DNA from: an uncultured Roseburia sp. | GTDB lineage: Bacteria > Bacillota > Clostridia > Lachnospirales > Lachnospiraceae | Direction of reading: 5' to 3' | Length of the DNA stretch: 64,000 bases | Assembly (NCBI GenBank): GCA_947644305.1 | Contig: CANRYS010000002.1 | Span: forward strand, 186,001 to 250,000 | In this document: positions 58,069 through 64,000 of the stretch, piece by piece | How positions within the stretch are numbered: position 1 is the first letter of the stretch | How the letters are laid out: every line of letters starts with the position of its first letter | Notes under the pieces: model-generated | Databases searched by the model: none | What the model saw: the letters and a program-made list of their open reading frames with translations, nothing else | What the model was told of the DNA's origin: nothing | Program-made: the position numbers and the translations under genes

Positions 58069-59574
58069 GAGTGTGTGAAGAAAAGGACCTGTTGACAAAT
58101 GAAAGAAAAATGATCTCCCATATGGTATAATTATTATATTAATTGCGGGAGGTCATTTATTATGATGGGAAAACAGAGTGGACAAATACAAATGATAATC
58201 TTGGAAATAGATTCCATGATTCCGAAGGATCATCTCCTAAGACAGATTAAAAATTGTGTAAACTTTGATTTTATATATGAAAAGGCGGCACCCTATTATT
58301 CTCACGTTGGAAGAAAATCTATCGATCCAGTTATTCTGATAAAAATGCTGCTGATTGGATATCTCTATGGGATCAAGTCTGAGCGAAGGCTTGAGGAGGA
58401 AGTGTCTCTTAACCTTGCATACCGCTGGTTTTGTGGCATTGATCTTACACAGAGAGTGCCGGATCATTCAACATTTAGCCAGAATAGACGGCGACGCTTT
58501 CAGGATGCCGGCATATTTCGGGGAATTTTTAATGAGATTGTGCTCAAATGTATACAGCTTGGGATTGTATCCGGGGAAACGGGTGTTGCTGACGGCTCTT
58601 TTCTTCCCTCCAATGTATCATGGAGCAGCCGTTATGAGGTGGTCGAGACTGTGAACCGGTCCACGATAAAATATATGTCTGAACTGGAAGAAGAACTTGC
58701 TTCCATGCCAGGTTATAGGAAACCGGAAAATGAAGAAACAGAGAAAAAATCTCTGAAGAGCCGCACCGATCCTGAGTGTGGTTATATCCATCAGGCACGA
58801 AAAAAGGGGTTAGGATATCTGACCGAAATGACAGTGGATACCAGCCATGGAATTATCACCGGTGTTGACTGTTATCCTGCAAATCAACGGGAAAGCGATA
58901 TCATCCTGGAACATTTAAAAGAACAACCTTGTGAATATCAGGAGATCGGTTTAGACGGAGGATATGATATAGGAGCGGTACACAGAGGGTTGGAGTTATT
59001 AGGGATCAATGGTTATACAGCCATACGGGAATATCAAAATAATGCGATGAAAAAAGGATTCCATTATGAAGAGGAAAAGGCTTGTTTTGTATGTATACAG
59101 GGGAAGCATTTAGAGTTTCATAAATTGATCTACAAAAAAGCAACGCAGAATTATTACCGATTATACAGCCGTTCTAAAAAACAATGCAAAAACTGTCCGG
59201 GATTTGCCACATGTGCAACAGACCTGGGCACGGTTCGGATCAATGCCAGTGCCTATTACCCATCTTTTTATAGGAATAATCAAAAAGTGGGGACGGGTGG
59301 TTATCTGAGGGTTATGCGATTACGGCAGATATGGGCAGAAGGAACATTTGCCGTTTTAAAACGAGAACACAAACTGAATAAGATACAGAAAAGGGGGCTT
59401 CAAAAAGCGACAGAGGAATGCCTCTTATCGGCAACAGCATGGAACCTAAAAAGACTGGTAAAAGCGGTGTGAATAACCGGATTTACCAGCCTTTTTATTC
59501 AATCTCAGAAGAAGAGATATATAAGCAGACCTGAAAGAATGAGTTTGTCAACAGGTCCTTTTCTTCACACACTC
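58069..59574 (+). mobile_element. IS1182-family insertion sequence, intact
   Basis: Perfect 31-bp terminal inverted repeats (GAGTGTGTGAAGAAAAGGAC and onward, 58069-58099; complement 59544-59574) bound a 1506-bp element with one transposase gene. No clear target duplication was found. It is inserted in a LytTR regulator that was already truncated. Confidence 0.88.
58162..59472 (+). CDS. IS1182-family DDE transposase
   Basis: The 436-residue transposase starts with the DUF772-type N-terminal domain (IPKDHLLRQIKNCVNFDFIY, GRKSIDPVILIKMLLIGYLY). The DDE residues are expected in GVADGSFLPSN, IGLDGGYDIGA and WAEGTFAVLKREH. A cysteine cluster KKQCKNCPGFATC sits in the insertion region. The frame is intact, with GGGAGG upstream of the start, so the element may be active. 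Confidence 0.88.
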   Translation: MMGKQSGQIQMIILEIDSMIPKDHLLRQIKNCVNFDFIYEKAAPYYSHVGRKSIDPVILIKMLLIGYLYGIKSERRLEEEVSLNLAYRWFCGIDLTQRVPDHSTFSQNRRRRFQDAGIFRGIFNEIVLKCIQLGIVSGETGVADGSFLPSNVSWSSRYEVVETVNRSTIKYMSELEEELASMPGYRKPENEETEKKSLKSRTDPECGYIHQARKKGLGYLTEMTVDTSHGIITGVDCYPANQRESDIILEHLKEQPCEYQEIGLDGGYDIGAVHRGLELLGINGYTAIREYQNNAMKKGFHYEEEKACFVCIQGKHLEFHKLIYKKATQNYYRLYSRSKKQCKNCPGFATCATDLGTVRINASAYYPSFYRNNQKVGTGGYLRVMRLRQIWAEGTFAVLKREHKLNKIQKRGLQKATEECLLSATAWNLKRLVKAV

Positions 59575-59613
59575 CGTTTCTGCTGTCAGGCTTTCAAAAT
59601 CTTTATATGGTTT

Positions 59614-60216
59614 TTACTTGATTATTTCTAACATAGTGGCTATATCTTCGGTTGCCATTGTTACTTTCGACTTTTCAATTAAAATGTTTCCCCCTGTCAT
59701 TATATAGGACGGCATTACTCTAATACCCTCATAATAGATTTTGCTACTCCGCAATTTATAGGTGGAAACGGCGGGAATAGCATTTTTCTTTGTTGCCTTT
59801 TTCGTAATCATGTTGAAGGCTTTTTTTGCAACATCACCCATAAGCATAATAGCCTTTATATTTGGGAATAAAGAAAGCTCTGCTTCTAAATAAGGCAGAC
59901 TATTTTCAATACTGCTTTTGTTAATGGTATATTCAGTCTTTGGGGTTTTTACAGCATTTGTGATATAGATACCCATTTGTAATATGTCTTGTATAGAATG
60001 AACCTCTGCTCCTGCCCCTTGCAAAAGAGGAATCGTTGTTTTCAGATAATCAGCGTCGGGGATTCCATAAAAATCCTGTAAGGGGTCAGAGGGGACAACT
60101 TCATTTATCATAATTGCCTTAATCGTAAGTGGGTCAATTTCAATGTTGTTTAAATATATACCGTTTACTATACCTACTTGCGTTTCAAGTTCCTTTTTTA
60201 TATTTATTAATTTCAT
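59614..60216 (-). CDS. Uracil-DNA-glycosylase superfamily protein
   Basis: The 200-residue protein resembles family-4-like uracil-DNA glycosylases: IMINEVVPSDPLQDFYG near the N-terminus corresponds to the catalytic-loop region, and IKAIMLMGDVAKKAFN to the central strand-loop. The cysteines of the iron-sulfur cluster in true family 4 enzymes are absent. ATG 60216 has GGAGG eight bases upstream, while the frame reaches 60303. Its stop directly abuts the LytTR-linker remnant. The exact base-excision activity is not assured. Confidence 0.65.
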   Translation of the reverse strand: MKLINIKKELETQVGIVNGIYLNNIEIDPLTIKAIMINEVVPSDPLQDFYGIPDADYLKTTIPLLQGAGAEVHSIQDILQMGIYITNAVKTPKTEYTINKSSIENSLPYLEAELSLFPNIKAIMLMGDVAKKAFNMITKKATKKNAIPAVSTYKLRSSKIYYEGIRVMPSYIMTGGNILIEKSKVTMATEDIATMLEIIK

Positions 60217-60547
60217 TTTTATTACCTCCGAAGATGTGGATTTATCGTTTTCCCTATTGTACCACAAATCTGAGAGCGTGGAAATAGGGAGTTTAATTTT
60301 CAAAGTTAGCTTATGTTAAAGAACTCTGGAAGATCGAAGTGGGAAACCGACAGAGAATGAACCGCAGTTATGTGAGGAAATTGACGGTACATCAAATTTG
60401 TCCGCATCATATTACAAAAGGCCTCGGCCATCGTTTCCAGCAATTGTGGTGTGGGGATCTTCAGACTTATGTTTATCCGCAGGGTGAGGAAAATATCAGA
60501 GGGTGACGAAAGGAAGGTGTCAGCAGGTACAACGAATAGGTGAGTCG
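60217..60547. other. Gap holding an orphan open fragment
   Basis: A plus-strand frame at 60297-60506 is open but lacks a start with a ribosome site. It reads KELWKIEVGNRQRMNRSYVR and ends GDLQTYVYPQGEENIRG. It looks like real protein but I cannot assign it; it is probably the C-terminal end of a deleted gene. Nothing else was seen here apart from the ribosome site of the minus-strand gene. Confidence 0.45.
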
Positions 60548-61570
60548 TTATTTCATATCCGATGTATTAGCTGTTTTTTCCTCTTTGGATGATTTCTCTT
60601 TTTTTCTCTTCTGAAGAAAAAGCACCAGAAGAAGAATGAGCACGATAATAATGGCATAGGGTGAGACACGGATGGCGAAGAAAAGCATTGTCTCCATAAA
60701 TAACAGAAAGTTTTTAAAGGTGTCCTTTATCGTGGCGCCCAGCCGCTGTATAAAAGTGTCTGTTTTTTCCGGTTCCTCTTCATATTTGTTTACTTCGCGG
60801 ATCGTCAGTTCAATGGTGGAGTAGCTCACATCGGTTTTGATCTCTTTCATCCGGGTTTTGATCTGGGCGATCTTGACCTGCAGTTCCGTCAGCTCTTTTT
60901 CAATACTTATGGCATGGTTATCATCGGTGATATCGGCGAGCATTTTGATATAGCGTTTTTCCTTTGCCTCGTAGATGTCCAGTGATGTGCCCAGATCGGT
61001 ATATTCCTGATTCACATTTTCTACGTTGGATTCTTTTGAGCGGATATCACCAAGCTGTCCGGCGCCAGAGAGGAACGTTTCATATTTATCCTGGGGAACC
61101 CGGACAGTTGCTTTATAAGATTTCGTTTTTTCTGAATCTTCTATATAATATTCCTGGCCGGTTAATCCATCGGAATATCGTTCATTTTCTACAAAGCCGC
61201 CGGCGTTGTTCAGCATTTGGCGGAATGTATTGACAGAAGTTTCATAATTCAGCGTGTCGATCTTGAGAGTACAGGTATAGATCAACATCTTAGTATTAAT
61301 TTGTGATTCCGACTTCACAGCAGTTTCTTCAGCAGTTTTTTCAGTATTTTCTCCAGGATCTTCTCCGGTAGCTTCTGTCGCACCGGCGCCTTCTGACGAG
61401 TCCGAATCCACCGCACTTTCATTCGCTGCAGGTTCAGATTGGTTATATAATCCAGAATTGGATTGGGAGACGGAATTTTTGTCTCCAGATCCACAGCCAC
61501 AGAATAACAGCAGGGGGCACAGGATCAGCAGGACCCAGGAACAGATTCTTTTTCTTGATCGTAGATTCAT
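60548..61570 (-). CDS. DUF4349 family lipoprotein
   Basis: The 340-residue protein has a lipoprotein signal (WVLLILCPLLLFCGCGSGDK), a low-complexity acidic linker, then the DUF4349 domain (about 90-270; YTCTLKIDTLNYETSVNTFR, YKATVRVPQDKYETFLSGAG, a coiled coil around EKELTELQVKIAQIKTRMKE). A C-terminal membrane segment (YAIIIVLILLLVLFLQ) and a basic tail end it. It would be anchored at both ends on the outer face of the membrane. ATG 61570 has AGGAGG nine bases upstream, better than TTG 61576. Function unknown. Confidence 0.85.
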   Translation of the reverse strand: MNLRSRKRICSWVLLILCPLLLFCGCGSGDKNSVSQSNSGLYNQSEPAANESAVDSDSSEGAGATEATGEDPGENTEKTAEETAVKSESQINTKMLIYTCTLKIDTLNYETSVNTFRQMLNNAGGFVENERYSDGLTGQEYYIEDSEKTKSYKATVRVPQDKYETFLSGAGQLGDIRSKESNVENVNQEYTDLGTSLDIYEAKEKRYIKMLADITDDNHAISIEKELTELQVKIAQIKTRMKEIKTDVSYSTIELTIREVNKYEEEPEKTDTFIQRLGATIKDTFKNFLLFMETMLFFAIRVSPYAIIIVLILLLVLFLQKRKKEKSSKEEKTANTSDMK

Positions 61571-61624
61571 ATGCAATATCCTCCTTTTTCTTCATTTTAA
61601 CATAAAAAGGAAAAGAAGTATATT

Positions 61625-61665
61625 AAAAAAACCTGTTACGAATGACTTGTATCAATCGTAACAGG
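61625..61665 (-). terminator. Terminator of the minus-strand SGNH-like operon
   Basis: CCTGTTACGA (61632-61641) pairs with TCGTAACAGG (61656-61665); on the minus strand the stem is followed by TTTTTTT. It lies 20 bases beyond the stop of the gene at 61685. Confidence 0.88.
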
Positions 61666-61684
61666 AAAAAGAATCAGATCCGGG

Positions 61685-62824
61685 TCAGTCATAGATCTTT
61701 TCTATCAGGCTGGAGTCGTCCATACCCTGGAAGGGAAGCGTACCGTGAGCCTCGTAATATGCCCGCCACTCTTTCAGGTGCTGGCGTCTTGAAGCGATCT
61801 CTGTCTCCACATTGTCCTCATTTAATAGAACACCGAATCCTGCATATTTACAGGGTTTGCCCGCCATAGTATCGATCATGAGATCTCCGATCTCATAGTA
61901 GTAATGGGCGATGTCATAATAATTATATACGTTCATTGCCACGTCGTTGAAGGTGTTGAAACACCATACGTCTCCGGCGGTCTGTACGACCTGCCGCAGA
62001 AAATGATAGAAGCTGTCGCCCTCATAGCCCATCATCTGACCGGCAAAGACGGAACCGAAAAAGACCTGGAATTCTACATTGTGTTTGTCACACAAGTTTT
62101 TCATCCGCTTGAGGGAGGCGATACACTGGCTGGTGACTTCGGATTTATCTTTTGTCCCGTTTACCAGTGTCTTATAAAAAGCATCCACCTTCTTTTTCAT
62201 CAGGAAGTTGAAATATTCCTCTGTTCCCTTCTTTTCATTGAAATAATTGTAATATTTGGTGAGGTTCCGCTCTCCGGTCTCCAGGCAGGGATACCGTTCG
62301 GAATCATCGGTGATCTCTTCGTAGGAAAGTTTTAGGTTCTTAAACAGAAATGTCATATATTCTGAGATCTTTGAGTCGCCGCTGAGCATCGCCGGAGTTT
62401 CGTAGATGGCGCCTCTGGATTCCCGGTCAAACTGCTTGATCTCGGAAGTCGAGATCTGGAGCAGGATTTTCTTTGCTTTCGTATTCTTTACGATATATTC
62501 GGTATAGGCTTCATAATCCTGAAAGTTTCCAGACATTACCCAGCAGTTGTAGTAATCATAGCCATCCAGCTCTTTCAGCTTCTCTGTGCGCAGGGCGCCA
62601 GCCTTGGAGCCGCCGATGAGATAAGCATCGTACCGGTCAGAAAAATGTTTGATGTGTTCTGCTTTCAGTTCCCGGAGATAGTCATTTTCATCCAGCTCAT
62701 AGCAGTCTCCGCTCTGGCTCCGGAAATATCCATAGGGATCTACAAAATAGTTGATTCCCATGATCGTGGCCAGGGCAGCCAGGATGAGACAAAGAAAACT
62801 GATACACCATTTTTTTGTCGTCAT
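61685..62824 (-). CDS. Membrane-anchored SGNH/DltD-like protein A
   Basis: The 379-residue protein has one N-terminal membrane anchor (MTTKKWCISFLCLILAALAT) and an outside domain. DAYLIGGSKAGALRTEKL matches the strand and nucleophile loop of SGNH-type proteins that accompany MBOAT acyltransferases, and the C-terminal YYDIAHYYYEIGDLMI matches a D-x-x-H pair. Such proteins help O-acylate or D-alanylate exported polymers. ATG 62824 has GGAGG five bases upstream. It is the second of two tandem paralogues. The catalytic assignment is an inference. Confidence 0.68.
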   Translation of the reverse strand: MTTKKWCISFLCLILAALATIMGINYFVDPYGYFRSQSGDCYELDENDYLRELKAEHIKHFSDRYDAYLIGGSKAGALRTEKLKELDGYDYYNCWVMSGNFQDYEAYTEYIVKNTKAKKILLQISTSEIKQFDRESRGAIYETPAMLSGDSKISEYMTFLFKNLKLSYEEITDDSERYPCLETGERNLTKYYNYFNEKKGTEEYFNFLMKKKVDAFYKTLVNGTKDKSEVTSQCIASLKRMKNLCDKHNVEFQVFFGSVFAGQMMGYEGDSFYHFLRQVVQTAGDVWCFNTFNDVAMNVYNYYDIAHYYYEIGDLMIDTMAGKPCKYAGFGVLLNEDNVETEIASRRQHLKEWRAYYEAHGTLPFQGMDDSSLIEKIYD

Positions 62825-62852
62825 ATTTTCCTCCAATCATACACACCGGACT

Positions 62853-64000
62853 TTACTTTAAGTTTGCTGCATCCTTCGGGACATTGCTGGGATCGTCAAA
62901 ATCAGCAAGAGGGATTGTACCAGTCTCTTTATAGTATTCCCGGATTTTATCGGTCTCTTTTTTTCGCAGCGTGATCTCGGAAGCTATGTTATCCGGTGTC
63001 AGATAGACGCCGAAATTTTTGAAATCCGTCTCTTTGCCGCTCATGCGCTCGATCATCAGATCGCCCATTTCAAAGTAATAGTGACGTGCATTGTAATAGT
63101 TAAAAGGATTGTAAACCAGATCGTTATAATTGTTGAAGCACCAAAGCCCTCCGGTGATCTCTACCATCTGGGTGAGCCAGTTATAGAAGCTGTTCCCCTC
63201 ATAGCCCACCATTTCACCGATAAAGAGAGTACCTAAAAATACCTGGAGCTCCACATTGTTTTTGTCACAGAGCTTTTTGATTTCTTTCAGATAATTCAGG
63301 TTGCTGTTGACTAGATCTGCTTTATCCTTTGTTCCTTTTATCAGGCGGGGCAGATAGGGATCTACCTGGGCTTTCATCAGATAATTATAATAATCCGCTG
63401 TGTCATGGTGTTCCTTGTAAAAGCCGTAGTATTTAGTAAGATTCCGCTCTCCGGTCTGCAGCACCGGATATACGGTCTCTTTGTTTGTGATGGTGTCGTA
63501 GCTCACCGACAGATTTTTAAATAAAAATTTAAATACTTCTGCGGTCTTGCTCTCGCCGCTCATAACCGCCGGAACTTCGTAGATATCTCCCTTCGCTTCC
63601 CGGTCAAACTGGGCGATCTCCGAGGTGGAGATATGGAGAAGGAGCTTCTTTGGATGTGCGGTCTCAATGATATATTTGGAATAATTGTAGTAGTCTTCAA
63701 AATTTCCCGACAGCAGCCAGCAGTTATAATAGCGGTAGCCGTCAATCTCAGAGAGTTTGTCGCTGTGGATCGCGCCGGCTTTGGAACCGCCTACCAGGTA
63801 AGCGTCATAGTCCCCAGCGTGATATTTGATATGCTCTGCTTTTTGTTCTCTGAGATAGTCCTCTTCGTCCATAGCGTAATTTTCTCCCTTCTGGGCAGAA
63901 AAATATCCATAGGGGTCGATCCAGTAATTCGCGCCTGCGATAAAAAGAAGACTGAGTATTATGAGAAATACAAACCCGATGGTCCATTTTTTTGTCGTCA
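62853..64000 (-). CDS. Membrane-anchored SGNH/DltD-like protein B, missing only its first base
   Basis: The frame reads TTKKWTIGFVFLIILSLLFI from the window edge, so the start codon's first base lies one base outside (382 residues in all). Domain order equals protein A: membrane anchor, NYWIDPYGYF, DAYLVGGSKAGAIHSDKL, and C-terminal YYNARHYYFEMGDLMI, where the Asp of protein A's D-x-x-H is Asn. About half of the residues are identical between the two, so they arose by duplication. An MBOAT-family gene would be expected further upstream (inference). Confidence 0.68.
   Translation of the reverse strand, partial: TTKKWTIGFVFLIILSLLFIAGANYWIDPYGYFSAQKGENYAMDEEDYLREQKAEHIKYHAGDYDAYLVGGSKAGAIHSDKLSEIDGYRYYNCWLLSGNFEDYYNYSKYIIETAHPKKLLLHISTSEIAQFDREAKGDIYEVPAVMSGESKTAEVFKFLFKNLSVSYDTITNKETVYPVLQTGERNLTKYYGFYKEHHDTADYYNYLMKAQVDPYLPRLIKGTKDKADLVNSNLNYLKEIKKLCDKNNVELQVFLGTLFIGEMVGYEGNSFYNWLTQMVEITGGLWCFNNYNDLVYNPFNYYNARHYYFEMGDLMIERMSGKETDFKNFGVYLTPDNIASEITLRKKETDKIREYYKETGTIPLADFDDPSNVPKDAANLK

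Noticed and set aside
58060-59584. Target-site duplication around the IS1182 element
   Set aside because: Flanks TGTTTTTTT and CGTTTC share no convincing direct repeat.

Overview
The window looks like the chromosome of a spore-forming Lachnospiraceae (Clostridium cluster XIVa) bacterium. The evidence is the gene order tig-clpP-clpX-lon-engB, era-yqzL-recO and gap-pgk-tpiA, a pyruvate phosphate dikinase, a GH8 oligoxylanase, a bacterial glycogen branching enzyme and synthase, exosporium-type collagen-like proteins, and remnants of the integrative elements common in this family. I do not name a genus.

Layout. 1-9.5 kb is a core plus-strand block: the end of glmM, a GH8 xylanase, trigger factor, ClpP, ClpX, Lon, the GTPase EngB and a serine acetyltransferase. 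9.5-20.3 kb is a visibly AT-richer accessory block: a LytTR response regulator and GHKL sensor kinase, a secreted protein gene broken by a 269-bp palindromic element, two BspA-like secreted repeat proteins and a three-gene ABC-2 transporter. 20.4-24.3 kb is a spore-surface cluster of two collagen-like proteins flanking a glycosyltransferase. 24.7-36.7 kb is core again: DUF1015, a YesL-like membrane protein, GlgB, an M16C peptidase, Era, YqzL and RecO on the plus strand, a D-2-hydroxyacid dehydrogenase on the minus strand, and an SsuBC/TauBC-like transporter without a binding protein. 37-43.4 kb encodes a 1738-residue secreted M60 (mucin-type) peptidase with a dockerin, followed by a small secreted protein whose last codons come from a second copy of the palindromic element. 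43.8-52.1 kb is central carbon metabolism: GlgA, GAPDH, PGK, TPI, a pseudouridine synthase and PPDK.

52.1-60.5 kb is a graveyard of mobile DNA: an AT-rich SIR2/AbiH-like gene, the C-terminal end of an integrative-element helicase/methylase, an Rpn-type nuclease, the start of an ArdC-like gene fused to the last codons of a non-ribosomal peptide synthetase and the start of a thioesterase, a frameshifted TetR gene, and an intact IS1182-family element inside a broken LytTR regulator. An HPr-like gene and a uracil-DNA-glycosylase-like gene survive here. 60.5-64 kb, on the minus strand, holds a DUF4349 lipoprotein and two tandem SGNH-like membrane-anchored proteins, the last cut by the window edge after all but its first base.

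The most interesting signal is a pair of about 270-bp elements at 12250-12522 and 43338-43609. They have the same size, similar terminal inverted repeats, flanking TA dinucleotides and, when one is reversed, the same two-armed folding plan. Loop and linker motifs are conserved while stem sequences differ but still pair. In both places, removing the element plus one TA restores a sensible reading frame.
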